A stretch of DNA of 64,000 nucleotides, taken from contig NZ_CP039253.1 of assembly GCF_004795915.1 (NCBI RefSeq), positions 1,922,001-1,986,000 of the forward strand, in the 5' to 3' direction. Positions 40,731 through 52,059 of this stretch are shown here, in pieces. The DNA is from Rhodococcus sp. PAMC28707. Lineage in GTDB: Bacteria; Actinomycetota; Actinomycetes; Mycobacteriales; Mycobacteriaceae. Each line of letters begins with the position of its first letter. The stretch's first letter is position 1. The notes under the pieces are model-generated. The model was not told where the DNA came from. It saw nothing but the letters and a program-made list of their open reading frames with translations, and searched no databases. The position numbers and the translations under genes are program-made.

Positions 40731-42062
40731 ATGCGTGTTTCGATACGGCTTTTCACCGCAACAGCACTGATCATGGCTTGGTTGTTGGTACCCGGCGCCT
40801 GGCTATCCACCACGCTGTCACCGTCCGCCACCGCCACACCCCCTCCATTGTCGGTCGGTGAGGACTTTCTGTGGGGCGTGTCCACCGCCGGCTTCCAGGC
40901 CGAGGGGTCCTCCCCGGACAGCAACTGGTCTCGATATTCAGCTTCCGAAAATGTCGACGACAAGGTCGGCACCTCAGTCGACTTCCGTCATCGCTATCCG
41001 GAGGACATCGAGAACGCGTCGAAACTTGGTGTCTCCGTGTTCCGTTTCAGTGTCGAATGGGCGCGCGTGCAGCCTGTCTCCGGAACCTGGGACGAAGAAG
41101 AACTCGCGTACTACGACGACGTCATAGCGCAGATCCGTGCACATGGAATGCGTCCGATGATTACTCTCGACCACTGGGTGTACCCCGGTTGGGTGGCCGA
41201 TCAGGGCGGTTGGACCAACCCCAAAACAGTCGATGACTGGTTGGCCAACGCTTCACATGTGATCGACCGATATGCCGGCAACGATGCGCAGTGGATCACC
41301 ATCAACGAACCGACCGCGTACATCATCAAAGAACTCACCTTCGGCGGCATCACACTCACCCAGGCACCGCAGATGATGGACCGCCTCGTCCAGGTGCACC
41401 GGGCAGCGTTCGACATGATCCACACCAAAGATCCCGGTGCACCGGTCAGCAGCAATCTATCCTTCATCCCCACGGTCGCTGGACTTTTCGACTCCACCTT
41501 CGTCGACCGCGTCCGCGACAAGATGGACTTTCTCGGCCTCGACTACTACTACGGGCTCTCCGTTGACAACATCACCGCCGCCTACGCCCTCTTCGACCAG
41601 CTGTACAAGATCAGAACGCAGCCCGAAGGCCTCTACCACGCACTGATGTACTACAGGGACAAGTTCCCCGACCTGCCGATCTACATCGTCGAAAACGGCA
41701 TGCCTACCGACAATGCTCAGCCCCGGAAGGACGGATACACCCGATCCGACCATCTCAGCGATCACATCTACTGGCTCGAACGAGCCCGCCAAGACGGAGC
41801 CAACGTGATCGGCTACAACTACTGGTCCATTACCGACAACTACGAATGGGGTTCTTACCGTTCACGTTTCGGTCTGTTCACCGTTGACGTACAGACTGAC
41901 CCGTCACTGGCCCGTCAGCCCACCGACGCAGTGGAGACCTACCGTCGGATCATCACCGACAAGGGCGTCCCCGCGAATTACACCCCGGTCCGGCGACCAG
42001 GTTTCTGTTCGCTGGTGACCTTGCCGGAAAGCTGCCTCGAACCGCCTTCTGTTCCCCGCTGA
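40731..42062 (+). CDS. Secreted GH1 family beta-glycosidase
   Basis: The 443-residue protein starts with a signal peptide (TALIMAWLLVPGAWLSTTL) and continues into a GH1 barrel. The acid/base is Glu193 in TINEP and the nucleophile Glu321 in IVENGM. GH1 enzymes hydrolyse beta-glucosides or beta-galactosides. The second catalytic glutamate and the flanking W and N residues are intact. The family in actinobacteria includes exported members; substrate is not determined. It is isolated: a relic lies upstream and the aconitase operon downstream. Confidence 0.9.
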   Translation: MRVSIRLFTATALIMAWLLVPGAWLSTTLSPSATATPPPLSVGEDFLWGVSTAGFQAEGSSPDSNWSRYSASENVDDKVGTSVDFRHRYPEDIENASKLGVSVFRFSVEWARVQPVSGTWDEEELAYYDDVIAQIRAHGMRPMITLDHWVYPGWVADQGGWTNPKTVDDWLANASHVIDRYAGNDAQWITINEPTAYIIKELTFGGITLTQAPQMMDRLVQVHRAAFDMIHTKDPGAPVSSNLSFIPTVAGLFDSTFVDRVRDKMDFLGLDYYYGLSVDNITAAYALFDQLYKIRTQPEGLYHALMYYRDKFPDLPIYIVENGMPTDNAQPRKDGYTRSDHLSDHIYWLERARQDGANVIGYNYWSITDNYEWGSYRSRFGLFTVDVQTDPSLARQPTDAVETYRRIITDKGVPANYTPVRRPGFCSLVTLPESCLEPPSVPR

Positions 42063-42383
42063 GCTATCTGAAGCCGAACAACACAAAGGCAACGAAAGCG
42101 ATGATCTGGCAACTTGCGGGTCGGTTGGTAGTTGGCCGATTACGGGCTTCCGCTTCGTCTGCCGAGACCGGCGTCAACTGCGAAACGAAGGTCTGAGCTC
42201 GAAACATCGTGACGGTTGGTTCAGTTCCCTATACGGGCAGAGGTTCTGTGCGTAGGTTTGAGTTGTAGCCAGCATCAGCCGTCATAGCAGTCCGGGGTCA
42301 GTCCGATGACGACTGAAGCCTTGCGCGCAGCTAAGGAGCCGGGGCGATCCGCAGCGGACTGATCCTTCGCTTGAGGGAGCGTC
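42063..42383. other. Promoter region of the aconitase operon
   Basis: This 321-base stretch has no supported gene. A frame at 42306-42362 encodes an 18-residue peptide with no clear ribosome site and is not supported. I see no DosR box with more than 9 matches. AGGGAG at 42374-42379 is the likely aconitase ribosome site. Confidence 0.35.
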
Positions 42384-45182
42384 ATGACAAGCAATAGTTT
42401 CGGTGCCCGCGGCCAGCTGAGCGTGGACGGCAAAACCTACGAGATTCACCGGATCGACCGGATCGAAGGGGCCAACCGCCTGCCCTACAGCCTCAAGATC
42501 CTCCTGGAGAATCTGCTGCGGAACGAGGATGGACATCTGGTCACGGCCGACCACATCACGGCCCTCGCCGGATGGGACGCCAAGTCCGAAGCCAACTCCG
42601 AGATCCAGTACACCCCGGCGCGGGTGCTCATGCAGGATTTCACCGGCGTCCCGTGCGTAGTGGATCTGGTGGCCATGCGCGACGCGATGACCGAACTCGG
42701 CGGCGATCCACGAAAGATCAATCCGCTGATTCCAGCTGAACTCGTGATCGACCACTCGGTGATCGCCGACGTGTTTGCGCGCCCGGATGCCTTCGGAGTG
42801 AATGCCGAACTCGAATTCGAACGCAACCAGGAGCGCTACCAACTGCTCCGCTGGGGACAGCAGTCCTTCGACGACTTCCTCGTTGTTCCGCCGGACACCG
42901 GCATCTGCCACCAGGTGAACCTCGAATACTTGGCGCGGGTGGTCTTCACCCGTGAGGGGCCCCGCGGACTCCAGGCGTACCCGGATACGTTGGTAGGAAC
43001 GGACTCTCATACCCCGATGGTCAACGGTCTCGGTGTGCTCGGCTGGGGCGTCGGCGGGATCGAAGCCGAGGCAGCCATGCTGGGCCAGCCCATGAGCATG
43101 TTGATCCCCCAGGTGGTGGGGCTCAAACTCTCCGGCGACCTCCCCGAGGGAACCACCGCCACCGACCTGGTGCTCACCGTTGCCGAACTATTGCGGAAGG
43201 TCCGCGTCGTCGGCAAGTTCGTCGACTTCTTCGGCCCCGGCGTCGGCAATGTCCCGTTGGCTACTCGGGCCACCCTGGGCAACATGAGCCCGGAGTACGG
43301 CTCGACTGCATCCATCTTCCCGATCGACGACGAAACTCTGAACTACCTGCGACTGACCGGCCGCGAGGAACACCAGATTCAGCTGGTCGAGGCGTATGCC
43401 CGCGAACAAGGCCTGTGGCACGATCCCGACCACGTACCCGAATACAGCCAGATAGTGGAGTTGGACTTGTCCACGGTCACCCCGTCGATCGCCGGCCCGA
43501 AAAGGCCCCAGGACCGTATCCCCCTGGCCGCGGCGTCCCAAATCATTCACCGCCTACTGGCCGGCCTGTCGCAAGACGACGCCGTTGCCGGCGGACTCGA
43601 CTCCGCCGGGGAAGAATCCTTTCCCGCCAGTGACCCGGTGGCCATCAGCACTCGCATTCCCCGCGACGATCCACCGCGAATCCACGACCACGACGAGGAT
43701 CCCGATCTCGACGACTGGCCGTCGAACCCGGCCGAGTTGATCGTCGGCGGACAACAGGCCAGCATCGACAACGGCGCCGTGGTCATCGCCGCCATCACCT
43801 CCTGTACCAACACCTCCAATCCCTCGGTGATGATCGGAGCGGCACTGCTGGCCAAGAACGCCGTCGAACGCGGGCTCGCGAGTAAGCCGTGGGTGAAGAC
43901 CACCTTGGCTCCCGGGTCCCGCGTCGTCACCGACTACTACGAACGTTCTGGACTGACTCCGTATTTGGAGAAACTAGGTTTCAATCTGGTCGGCTATGGC
44001 TGCACTACCTGCATCGGCAACTCGGGGCCACTGATCCCAGAAGTCAGCAGTGCGGTCGCGCAGAACGATCTCACGGTGGCTTCGGTCCTATCGGGCAACC
44101 GTAACTTCGAGGGCCGCATCCATGCCGAGGTCCAGATGAACTTCCTGGCCTCACCGCCCTTGGTCATTGCCTATGCACTCGCCGGAACCATGCATACCGA
44201 CATGGTCAATGACCCGCTCGGGCACGACCCCCAGGGGCAGCCGGTCTTCCTGCGCGACATTTGGCCGACAACCGCCGAAATCAAGAAAGTGGTCGACGCG
44301 AGCCTCGAAGCGTCGATGTTCACCAAGGGATACGCCGACGTCTACCACGGCGACGAAAACTGGCGCGGCATGTCCATCCCCGACGGGGATCAGTTCGCGT
44401 GGCAATCAGAGTCCACCTATATTCAGCGTCCGCCGTACTTCGACGACATGCCGGTCGATCCCGCGCCACTGACGGACATCAAGGACGCACGGGTGCTCGC
44501 CTACCTCGGGGACTCGGTGACCACCGACCACATCTCCCCGGCCGGCGTCATCAAGTCCGATTCCCCTGCCGGCCAATACCTTCAAGGATTGGGCGTCGCC
44601 CCGGCCGACTTCAACTCCTACGGTTCGCGCCGCGGCAACCACAACGTCATGATCCGCGGCACCTTCGCCAACGTCCGGCTACGCAACAAACTCGTCCCCG
44701 GGGTCGAAGGCGGCGTCACCCGCCATCTGCCCGACGGTGAACGCCACAGCATTTTCGACGCGGCTTCCGCCTACGCCGCCGAAGGAGTACCGCTGATTGT
44801 GCTGGCGGGATCCGATTACGGCTCAGGCTCCTCCCGCGACTGGGCCGCGAAGGGGACCACGCTGCTAGGCGTCAAGGCTGTCCTGGCCGTCTCCTACGAG
44901 CGGATTCACCGATCCAACCTCATCGGTATGGGCGTGCTGCCGCTCCAGTTCCTCGACGGAGAAAGCGCAGAATCTCATGGGCTGACCGGCGAGGAAAGCT
45001 ATTCGATTGTTGGCATCGCGGGGGCTGATCCGCTCCCGCGGGAGGTCACCGTCAGCGTCGACGACGGCGAACACAGCCGAAAAATTTCCGCGCTGGTGCG
45101 CATCGATACACCCGCAGAGGAGGCCTACTTCATCCACGGCGGCATCCTGCCTTACGTTCTGCGTCAGCTGCTTTCGTCATGA
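42384..45182 (+). CDS. acnA: Aconitate hydratase A (first gene of a TCA operon)
   Basis: The 932-residue protein has the aconitase fold and the three cluster cysteines: Cys474 in [10 protein letters not shown], and Cys540 and Cys543 in [13 protein letters not shown]. It interconverts citrate and isocitrate with a [4Fe-4S] cluster that is oxygen and NO sensitive. The gene overlaps sdhC by 4 bases (ATGA) and is followed by sdhA, sdhB and an Fe-S repair protein. Actinobacteria normally have another aconitase elsewhere; this one looks dedicated to the operon. Confidence 0.95.
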   Translation: MTSNSFGARGQLSVDGKTYEIHRIDRIEGANRLPYSLKILLENLLRNEDGHLVTADHITALAGWDAKSEANSEIQYTPARVLMQDFTGVPCVVDLVAMRDAMTELGGDPRKINPLIPAELVIDHSVIADVFARPDAFGVNAELEFERNQERYQLLRWGQQSFDDFLVVPPDTGICHQVNLEYLARVVFTREGPRGLQAYPDTLVGTDSHTPMVNGLGVLGWGVGGIEAEAAMLGQPMSMLIPQVVGLKLSGDLPEGTTATDLVLTVAELLRKVRVVGKFVDFFGPGVGNVPLATRATLGNMSPEYGSTASIFPIDDETLNYLRLTGREEHQIQLVEAYAREQGLWHDPDHVPEYSQIVELDLSTVTPSIAGPKRPQDRIPLAAASQIIHRLLAGLSQDDAVAGGLDSAGEESFPASDPVAISTRIPRDDPPRIHDHDEDPDLDDWPSNPAELIVGGQQASIDNGAVVIAAITSCTNTSNPSVMIGAALLAKNAVERGLASKPWVKTTLAPGSRVVTDYYERSGLTPYLEKLGFNLVGYGCTTCIGNSGPLIPEVSSAVAQNDLTVASVLSGNRNFEGRIHAEVQMNFLASPPLVIAYALAGTMHTDMVNDPLGHDPQGQPVFLRDIWPTTAEIKKVVDASLEASMFTKGYADVYHGDENWRGMSIPDGDQFAWQSESTYIQRPPYFDDMPVDPAPLTDIKDARVLAYLGDSVTTDHISPAGVIKSDSPAGQYLQGLGVAPADFNSYGSRRGNHNVMIRGTFANVRLRNKLVPGVEGGVTRHLPDGERHSIFDAASAYAAEGVPLIVLAGSDYGSGSSRDWAAKGTTLLGVKAVLAVSYERIHRSNLIGMGVLPLQFLDGESAESHGLTGEESYSIVGIAGADPLPREVTVSVDDGEHSRKISALVRIDTPAEEAYFIHGGILPYVLRQLLSS

Positions 45183-45901
45183 TCGCGCACGGCCTGGAAC
45201 AGGGACGCACCCCAACTGTGCGCTCCTCCGTCGTTCTGCATGCGGCCATGGCCGTCGGCGGGCTGATCATGGTGCTCTTCCTGATTGCCCACATGTACGG
45301 CAACCTGAAGGTCTTCGCCGGTCAAGAAGCCTTCGACGGATATTCGGCGTATCTGCGCACGATCCTCGAACCCCTGCTGCCGTACTCGGGAGCCCTGTGG
45401 ATCCTCCGAGTGATCCTGTTGATCAGCGTCGGTATCCATATTTACGCGGCATTCGTACTGTGGCACCGATCCCGCAAGGCCACGGCCGGGGGCGGCGGGT
45501 GGAGATACGAGAGCACGCAGAACAGGCGGGGCGTACAGCGCACGTACGCCTCGTTCACCATGCGGTGGGGCGGGGTGACGATCGGACTCTTCATCGTCTA
45601 CCACCTGTTGCACCTGACCGCGAACTACATCCATCCCGGCGGCGCATCGGAAAGCCCCTATGAGCGTATGGTCAATGGCTTTTCGATCTGGTGGGTGGTG
45701 CTTTCCTACGTCATTGCCCTCGTTGCGCTGGGTTTCCATCTGCGGCATGGCATTTGGAGTGCTTTTTCCTCGCTGGGCGCCAATACCGGCGCCAGTAGGC
45801 GTCGCCACCTCAATCAGCTGGCGTATCTGATCACCGTCGTAGTCATCGGTGGGTTCTTGGTGCCGCCGCTGTGCATTCTGTTCGGATGGGTGGGGCCGTG
45901 A
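45179..45901 (+). CDS. sdhC: Succinate dehydrogenase / fumarate reductase cytochrome b subunit
   Basis: The 240-residue membrane protein has five hydrophobic segments. Histidines at heme-binding positions occur in [16 protein letters not shown] and [15 protein letters not shown]. It is a single-subunit b558-type anchor that carries two hemes and passes electrons to menaquinone, as in the mycobacterial Rv0249c (Sdh1) type. It overlaps both acnA (ATGA) and sdhA (GTGA). Confidence 0.92.
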   Translation: MIAHGLEQGRTPTVRSSVVLHAAMAVGGLIMVLFLIAHMYGNLKVFAGQEAFDGYSAYLRTILEPLLPYSGALWILRVILLISVGIHIYAAFVLWHRSRKATAGGGGWRYESTQNRRGVQRTYASFTMRWGGVTIGLFIVYHLLHLTANYIHPGGASESPYERMVNGFSIWWVVLSYVIALVALGFHLRHGIWSAFSSLGANTGASRRRHLNQLAYLITVVVIGGFLVPPLCILFGWVGP

Positions 45902-47841
45902 ACGAATATTTTGTCGAAGGTGACGCGCTACGGGACACCAAGTCTCCGGACGGTCCGCTCGCAGAACGCTGGAACAAACGCCGTTTCGAAGCCAAGCTGG
46001 TCAGCCCCACCAACCGACGCAAACTTTCCGTACTGATCATCGGAACAGGGTTGGCCGGAGGATCGGCGGCGGCCACCCTCGGCGAGGCCGGCTACAACGT
46101 CAAGGTCTTCTGCTATCAGGACAGTGCACGTCGGGCCCACAGCATCGCTGCCCAGGGCGGAATCAACGCCGCAAAGGACTACCGCAACGACGGCGACAGT
46201 GTCCAAAGACTGTTCTACGACACCGTCAAGGGCGGAGACTATCGCTCGCGCGAATCCAACGTCTACCGGCTCGCTCAGGTCAGTGCGGCAATCATCGATC
46301 AGGCTGTCGCCCAGGGAGTTCCGTTTGCCCGAGAGTACGGCGGATTGTTGGACACCCGTTCCTTCGGAGGCGTGCAGGTATCCCGGACGTTCTATGCGCG
46401 CGGACAGACCGGCCAACAACTGCTGCTGGGCGCCTACCAGGCGTTGGAGCGTCAAATCGGCGCAGGGACAGTGGAACTGAACACCCGGCACGAGATGCTG
46501 GACCTCATCGTCATCGACGGCAAGGCTCGCGGCGTCGTGGTGCGCGACATGGTTTCCGGGGAGTTCGAGACGCATCTCGCAGACGCCGTCGTGCTGGCCA
46601 GCGGCGGCTACGGCAACGTCTACTACCTCTCCACCAACGCGATGGGCTGCAACGTCACCGCCAGCTGGCGTGCTCACCGCAGGGGAGCCTATTTTGCGAA
46701 CCCCTGTTACACGCAAATCCATCCCACCTGCATCCCCGTCAGTGGCGAACATCAGTCCAAGCTCACCCTGATGAGCGAATCTCTGCGGAACGACGGGCGC
46801 ATCTGGGTGCCGGCCGCGGCCGGAGACGAACGGGCGCCGGCGGACATTCCCGAGTCGGAACGGGATTACTACCTGGAGCGGGCCTATCCGGCGTTCGGCA
46901 ACCTCGTGCCACGCGACGTGGCATCGAGAGCCGCCAAAAACCAATGCGATCAAGGGCGGGGTGTGGGTCCCAACGGACTCGGGGTCTACCTCGATTTAGC
47001 GGACGCCATCGAGCGCCTGGGCAAACCTGCCATCGAGGAAAAATACGGAAACCTCTTCGACATGTACTTCAAGATCACCGACGAGGACCCGTACAAGGTG
47101 CCGATGCGCATCTATCCGGCTATCCACTACACGATGGGTGGACTGTGGGTGGATTACGACCTGCAGAGCTCGATCCCCGGGCTCTTCGTCATCGGAGAGG
47201 CGAACTTCTCCGACCACGGCGCCAACCGTTTGGGGGCCAGCGCCCTGATGCAGGGCCTGGCCGACGGCTATTTCGTCCTCCCCGGCACCATCAACGATTA
47301 CCTCGCCCGCAATCCGCTACCCAAAGATGTGGATGCCTCGCATCCTTCCGTCGTCGAGGCAGTCCAAGCGGTTCGCGAGCGCACGGCGAGGTTGCTCGCC
47401 GTCAAGGGAACCCGGTCCGTCGATTCCTTTCATCGCGAACTCGGCGGCATCGTGTGGGAGTACTGCGGCATGGAACGCGATGCCGAGGGGCTCACCCGCG
47501 CGATCAGGGAGATTCGCTCGCTGCGCGATTCCTTCTGGTCCGACGTGTTGGTCACCGGGACCAACGAGGAGCTCAACCAGGCTCTGGAGCGCGCGGGCCG
47601 GGTCGCGGACTTCTTCGAACTCGCCGAACTGATGTGTATCGATGCACTGCACCGCGAGGAATCCTGCGGGGCACATTTCCGCACCGAAAGCCAGACCGAA
47701 GACGGAGAAGCTCTCCGACGGGATGAGGAGTTCTCCTACGTCGCCGGGTGGGAATTCGGCGGGGACGGTTCCCCTCCGGTGCTGCACCGCGAGCACCTCG
47801 AATTCGAGAACATCAAAGTCCAGCAGAGGAGCTACACATGA
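45898..47841 (+). CDS. sdhA: Succinate dehydrogenase / fumarate reductase flavoprotein subunit
   Basis: The 647-residue flavoprotein starts at GTG 45898, overlapping the sdhC stop. It has the dinucleotide motif [19 protein letters not shown] and the FAD-binding His81 in [26 protein letters not shown] and [12 protein letters not shown] are substrate and capping-domain motifs. It oxidises succinate or reduces fumarate with the Sdh1-type b558 anchor. The very low-potential menaquinone partner means direction depends on conditions. Confidence 0.95.
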   Translation: MNEYFVEGDALRDTKSPDGPLAERWNKRRFEAKLVSPTNRRKLSVLIIGTGLAGGSAAATLGEAGYNVKVFCYQDSARRAHSIAAQGGINAAKDYRNDGDSVQRLFYDTVKGGDYRSRESNVYRLAQVSAAIIDQAVAQGVPFAREYGGLLDTRSFGGVQVSRTFYARGQTGQQLLLGAYQALERQIGAGTVELNTRHEMLDLIVIDGKARGVVVRDMVSGEFETHLADAVVLASGGYGNVYYLSTNAMGCNVTASWRAHRRGAYFANPCYTQIHPTCIPVSGEHQSKLTLMSESLRNDGRIWVPAAAGDERAPADIPESERDYYLERAYPAFGNLVPRDVASRAAKNQCDQGRGVGPNGLGVYLDLADAIERLGKPAIEEKYGNLFDMYFKITDEDPYKVPMRIYPAIHYTMGGLWVDYDLQSSIPGLFVIGEANFSDHGANRLGASALMQGLADGYFVLPGTINDYLARNPLPKDVDASHPSVVEAVQAVRERTARLLAVKGTRSVDSFHRELGGIVWEYCGMERDAEGLTRAIREIRSLRDSFWSDVLVTGTNEELNQALERAGRVADFFELAELMCIDALHREESCGAHFRTESQTEDGEALRRDEEFSYVAGWEFGGDGSPPVLHREHLEFENIKVQQRSYT

Positions 47842-48590
47842 ACATCACGCTGCGCGTGTGGCGGCAGAAGAACCGCGACGATGTCGGCGGCATGGTGGCG
47901 TACGAGGTGGCCGACATCTCCGCTGACATGTCGTTCCTCGAGATGCTCGACGTCCTGAACGAGGACCTCACGCACCGCGGCGGGGATCCGGTTGCTTTCG
48001 ATCACGACTGCCGCGAGGGCATCTGCGGCATGTGCTCGATGGTGATCAACGGCTTGGCCCACGGCCCCGAGGCACTGACCACCACCTGCCAGCTCTACAT
48101 GCGCCACTTCGACGACGGCCAGGTCATCGACGTCGAGCCGTGGCGCTCAACGTCGTTCCCCATCCTCCGGGATCTCGTCGTAGATCGGAGTGCGCTGGAC
48201 CGCATCATCGAAGCGGGCGGTTATATCAGCGCCCCGACGGGATCTGCACCAGCGGCGAACGCGACGCCGGTATCGAGGAAGGACGCCGAGCGCTCCTTCG
48301 ACGCCGCAGCGTGCATAGGTTGCGGAGCATGCGTGGCCGCGTGTCCCAACGGTTCGGCCTCACTGTTCCTCGGCGCCAAGCTGACCCACCTCGGATCGTT
48401 GCCCCAGGGACAGCCCGAACGGGGTCGCCGCGCGCTGGCCATGGTGCGCCGACACGACGCTGAGGGCTTCGGCGGGTGCAGTCAGATCGGCGAGTGCACC
48501 GCGGTGTGCCCGGCAGGCATCCCGTTGGACATGATTTCCCAACTCAATCATGATGTCCTGGTCGAGATCTCCCACAACAAGCACCGGTAA
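47838..48590 (+). CDS. sdhB: Succinate dehydrogenase / fumarate reductase iron-sulfur subunit
   Basis: The 250-residue protein starts at ATG 47838, overlapping sdhA by 4 bases. Its N-terminal domain binds a [2Fe-2S] cluster (CREGICGMC, later TTTCQ), and its C-terminal domain has [12 protein letters not shown] and [16 protein letters not shown] for [4Fe-4S] and [3Fe-4S] clusters. It carries electrons from SdhA to the b558 anchor. All ligands are present. Confidence 0.95.
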   Translation: MNITLRVWRQKNRDDVGGMVAYEVADISADMSFLEMLDVLNEDLTHRGGDPVAFDHDCREGICGMCSMVINGLAHGPEALTTTCQLYMRHFDDGQVIDVEPWRSTSFPILRDLVVDRSALDRIIEAGGYISAPTGSAPAANATPVSRKDAERSFDAAACIGCGACVAACPNGSASLFLGAKLTHLGSLPQGQPERGRRALAMVRRHDAEGFGGCSQIGECTAVCPAGIPLDMISQLNHDVLVEISHNKHR

Positions 48591-48647
48591 GAGCGCACCA
48601 CGCACTTTCGCAGCCCACGTTGTCCGGGACGGGTTAGGGTAAGTCGC

Positions 48648-49349
48648 ATGGCTATTGAGGCGTCGAATACATTGGCTGACCTGGTTGTCGAGGACAGTCG
48701 CCGCGCGCGAGTTTTGGAGGGATTCGGCCTCGACTACTGCTGCGATGGCCACCGATCCCTCTCCGACGCGACGGCCGAGGCCGACCTCGACTTGGAGGAA
48801 GTGCGTAAGGCACTCGACCTTCCCGGTGACAGCGCCCAAAAGACGCTCACGTCGCGGGAGTCCGCTGATCTTGCCCACGACATCGTCGACACCCACCATG
48901 CGTACATGTGGGAGGAGATGCCGCGGCTGCAGGCGCTCGTAGAAAAGGTGCACGGGGTCCACGGCGAACGGCACCCCGAGTTGGCCCGGGTGAACGAGCT
49001 CTACACCCAGGCGGTTACCGAACTCGATCCACATATGACCAAGGAAGAGCGCTCTGTTTTTCCCGCGATAGCTCGAATGGAAAAGACCGGGATCCCCGGT
49101 GTCTCCGGAGCGCTCGCAGCCCACATCGAGGCGTTGGTCCAGGAGCACGTGGTGGTCGGCGACCTGTTCAAGGAGATCAACTCCGTGACGGGGGCCTACA
49201 CGATGCCGGAAGACGGCTGCGGCTCGTACCGGGCGATGCTCGACGGGCTCCAGAAGATGGAGCTCGATCTGCACGAGCACATTCACAAGGAGAACAACAT
49301 CCTCTTCCCGAAGGCGCTCGAATTCGAGCGGACCATCACCGGAACCTGA
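48648..49349 (+). CDS. ric: Iron-sulfur cluster repair protein (RIC/ScdA/YtfE family)
   Basis: The 233-residue protein begins with a ScdA_N-type domain ([10 protein letters not shown], close to the YCCGG signature). It continues as a hemerythrin-like four-helix di-iron domain ([25 protein letters not shown], then [15 protein letters not shown]). RIC proteins repair clusters damaged by NO or oxidants. Here it follows aconitase and sdhB, the enzymes with the vulnerable clusters, by 57 bases. A good functional fit. Confidence 0.92.
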   Translation: MAIEASNTLADLVVEDSRRARVLEGFGLDYCCDGHRSLSDATAEADLDLEEVRKALDLPGDSAQKTLTSRESADLAHDIVDTHHAYMWEEMPRLQALVEKVHGVHGERHPELARVNELYTQAVTELDPHMTKEERSVFPAIARMEKTGIPGVSGALAAHIEALVQEHVVVGDLFKEINSVTGAYTMPEDGCGSYRAMLDGLQKMELDLHEHIHKENNILFPKALEFERTITGT

Positions 49350-49357
49350 GTGTCGTC

Positions 49358-49945
49358 ATGTCGACGGATGAGGTCAGGGACGCGTACGACGCGAACGCAC
49401 AAAACGTCGTAAAGATGCTCGGCTCGAAGGTGTCCACGACAGACCCGGACCGGGCCGTCATCGAGCCGTGGGCCGACACGGTCAGAGGCCGGATTCTGGA
49501 CGTGGGCTCCGGCACCGGTCGCTGGGCCGGCCACCTGGCAAGTCTCGGCCACCCGATCGACGGGCTGGAGCCTGTCGAGCGACTTGTAGATATCGCCCGC
49601 ACAGCCAACCCCGCAGTAACGTTCCAGCTCGGTACAATCGACGACCTCGCCGGCTCGGATGACCGGTGGGCGGGCATTCTTGCCTGGTACTCGCTGATCC
49701 ATCTGGGGCCCGACCACCTGCCGAACGCACTCGCAACCCTGCGCTCGGTGCTCGAAGATGACGGCACGATGCTCATGTCGTTCTTCTCGGGCCTGCGCCT
49801 CGAACCGTTCGATCATCCGGTGGTCACCGCATATCGATGGCCGTTGCCGGACATGGCCCGTGCCCTGAACCAGGCAGGGTTCGAGGTGATAAGCGAACGC
49901 TGGGACGGGCCGGCACCTCACGCAATCATGCTGGTACGCGCTTAG
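49358..49945 (+). CDS. SAM-dependent class I methyltransferase
   Basis: The 195-residue product starts at ATG 49358, 8 bases after the RIC gene. [17 protein letters not shown] is the SAM-binding motif I; the acidic motif and the later LIHLGPDHL are visible. The substrate is unknown. Tight linkage suggests a link with the operon, but small methyltransferases often neighbour anything. Confidence 0.85.
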   Translation: MSTDEVRDAYDANAQNVVKMLGSKVSTTDPDRAVIEPWADTVRGRILDVGSGTGRWAGHLASLGHPIDGLEPVERLVDIARTANPAVTFQLGTIDDLAGSDDRWAGILAWYSLIHLGPDHLPNALATLRSVLEDDGTMLMSFFSGLRLEPFDHPVVTAYRWPLPDMARALNQAGFEVISERWDGPAPHAIMLVRA

Positions 49946-49976
49946 TTTCGGTCGTCGATGGCAGTGGTCGGTCGCC

Positions 49977-50876
49977 TCATTCGTGCTTCGGTTCCCTTGC
50001 GATGATCAACGGGCATTCGACACGATGCGACAGCGACCGACTGGTCGATCCCAACAGTAGGCCGCTGAAACCGCCTCTTCCTCTGGATCCGACGACGACG
50101 GTCTGCGCACTTTTGGAGAGTTCGAGAATTTTGCTCACGGCACTGCCATGCTCAACTATTCGATCTACGTGCACGTCCGGGTACTGCTCCTGCCATCCTG
50201 CGAGACTTTCCGACATGACGACCCATCCCGCTGCATCCTGCGCGGAGGACATTGCATCTTTGTCGCTGTCGGAGTGGATCTTCCACAATCCAACGTCCTC
50301 GGACCAGGTGTGTACGGCGACTAGGCCGGTGCCACGAAGTGATGCCTCTTCGAAGGCAGCACCTACTGCCCTACTACTGGCACTCGATCCGTCGACACCG
50401 AGGACAACGGGCCCTTCGCGCTCTCCGGATGACGGAATACCGCTGATGATCGCGACGGGGCATTCCGCTCGCTCGGATACAGCAGCACTGACCGAGCCGA
50501 GCAATTCTGCGAAATACTCACCGTTTCCCCGCGTACCCACCACTATCATTCGCGCTGAGGCAGATCGCTCGAGCAGAGTCGGAATCGCGGCGCCTACAAC
50601 CACTTCGGTGGCTATAGACAAAGCGTCCGCATCCTTGGCGGTGGCCTTGGCGATGGCCGACGCCGACTCCAGACCCTTGTTCACTTCCAGTCTCATCGGT
50701 GGACCGAGCTGAGGTGGCATAGCGGCGAAAGTCGTATAGACGTCGGTGATCTGGTAAGTAGAAACCAGGGTCAACGATGCGCCACGCAGTTCCGCCGCAC
50801 GCGTTGCCCAGCGGACGGCATCGAACGAAGCATTCGAGCCGTCGACACCTACGACAATGGGGCCGTTCTTATCCAT
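49977..50876 (-). CDS. Universal stress protein (tandem USP domains)
   Basis: The 299-residue protein has two USP domains, with GTRGNGEYFAELLGS and GSRGRGGFSGLLLGSTS both keeping Gx2Gx9GS, so both should bind ATP. It begins 25 bases after the stop of a second USP gene, with which it forms an operon. The operon is divergent from a flavodoxin, and a DosR box lies between (51946-51959). Confidence 0.92.
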   Translation of the reverse strand: MDKNGPIVVGVDGSNASFDAVRWATRAAELRGASLTLVSTYQITDVYTTFAAMPPQLGPPMRLEVNKGLESASAIAKATAKDADALSIATEVVVGAAIPTLLERSASARMIVVGTRGNGEYFAELLGSVSAAVSERAECPVAIISGIPSSGEREGPVVLGVDGSSASSRAVGAAFEEASLRGTGLVAVHTWSEDVGLWKIHSDSDKDAMSSAQDAAGWVVMSESLAGWQEQYPDVHVDRIVEHGSAVSKILELSKSAQTVVVGSRGRGGFSGLLLGSTSRSLSHRVECPLIIAREPKHE

Positions 50877-50901
50877 ATTTACTCCTCTGACAACGATCGA
50901 A

Positions 50902-51798
50902 CTACGGAACTACGAGTACCGGACATTGGGCTCGGTGGATCAGACTCTGGCTCACGGAACCGAGAATTGCCGACGACAGGCGCCCTCGTCCACGACTACC
51001 GACCGCGATGACCTGAGCCGAAGCGGACATCGTGCCGAGTTCACGTGCCACCGAAGCACCTACCGATCGAACCTCTACCGCCACAGTCGGATACTCACTC
51101 TTGTACGGATCGGCGATGCCCTGCAGCCACTTCCGTTCAGCGTCTCGTTGGTGCTGCCGATCCACCGAGGTCCCGTAATCGAGCTCGTCTGCATCCTCGA
51201 CGGCCCCCACGTGCACTGCGACGAGGTCGGCGCCCAAGGTGCGTGCCAGATCGAAAGCTGCTGCCAGAGCGCGCCGGGACGGCTGCGACCCGTCGACACC
51301 CACCACTATCGGTCCAGTCGGGTCCGCGCTCTCGTCGCGACTTTTACGCCACACCAATACTGGGCATACTGCTGCGTTGACCAACTCGATGATGGAATGT
51401 CCGAATATCAGATCACGGAGCGGACCTGTTCGACTGCCGCCGAGGATCAGCAATCTGGAATTCGTCGAAATGGACTCGATCAGGTCGGTCGCCGCGCCAC
51501 CGGTGATAGAACACTCGACCTCGATCTCGGCATCGAGGTCGCGGACGATCAGAGCCGCATCGTCGAGAAATTTCCTTCCTACCCGACGCAGTTCCAACTC
51601 GAGCTGAGCGCCGGCGATGAGCACTGCAGGGTCGAACCACCTGCCGACATCAGGAAGTGCATGAACGAGTCGGATCGAAGAGTGCACGTGCTGGGCAAGT
51701 CTCGCTGCCCATTCGACGGCGTTACGATCGTCGTCCGACCCATCTACGCATACAACGATGCTGCCCTCGTAGGCAGACGGTACGTCTTCGGTCTTCAA
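50902..51798 (-). CDS. Universal stress protein (tandem USP domains)
   Basis: The 298-residue protein has an N-terminal domain whose ATP motif is degenerate (GGSRTGPLRDLIFGHS) and a C-terminal domain with intact GSRGRGRLSSAILGS. Only one functional nucleotide site is likely. It is the first gene of a two-gene USP operon. The promoter region holds the DosR box at 51946-51959, 147 bases upstream. Confidence 0.9.
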   Translation of the reverse strand: MKTEDVPSAYEGSIVVCVDGSDDDRNAVEWAARLAQHVHSSIRLVHALPDVGRWFDPAVLIAGAQLELELRRVGRKFLDDAALIVRDLDAEIEVECSITGGAATDLIESISTNSRLLILGGSRTGPLRDLIFGHSIIELVNAAVCPVLVWRKSRDESADPTGPIVVGVDGSQPSRRALAAAFDLARTLGADLVAVHVGAVEDADELDYGTSVDRQHQRDAERKWLQGIADPYKSEYPTVAVEVRSVGASVARELGTMSASAQVIAVGSRGRGRLSSAILGSVSQSLIHRAQCPVLVVP

Positions 51799-51945
51799 GG
51801 CTCTCCGTTTGTCGAATCCAGTGCTATCGACGAGCCTGGACCGCTTCTTCTCACAAGAACAGAGGACAAGGTCCTTACTGCACCGGGTACCTCGTCACCC
51901 ACCGTTGCGCGGGTCCACCGAAGTCTATGAACTACTCATCGTTCG

Positions 51946-51959
51946 AGGACCGAAGTCCC
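51946..51959. promoter_or_regulatory. DosR box (11/14 match)
   Basis: AGGACCGAAGTCCC matches the consensus GGGACTWWAGTCCC at 11 of 14 positions, including the complete AGTCCC half. It sits 100 bases before the flavodoxin gene and 147 bases before the divergent USP operon. Confidence 0.6.
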
Positions 51960-52059
51960 TATTCGCGCCAGCGACACACGTTCACAGTGATGCCTACGAA
52001 CAAGAGACTCTAGACGCAACAGCGTCGAAGTCCGGGCCTCGAGGAGAAGGAACACTGTC

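Noticed and set aside
42306..42362. An 18-codon frame before aconitase
   Set aside because: No clear ribosome site, no overlap with acnA, and no conserved pattern.
45928..46953. A 341-codon minus-strand frame over sdhA
   Set aside because: It is antisense to a conserved flavoprotein with all FAD motifs and has no signature of its own.
51868..51880. AGGACAAGGTCCT palindrome as another DosR box
   Set aside because: The spacing between halves is one base short for the DosR consensus, so the alignment fails.
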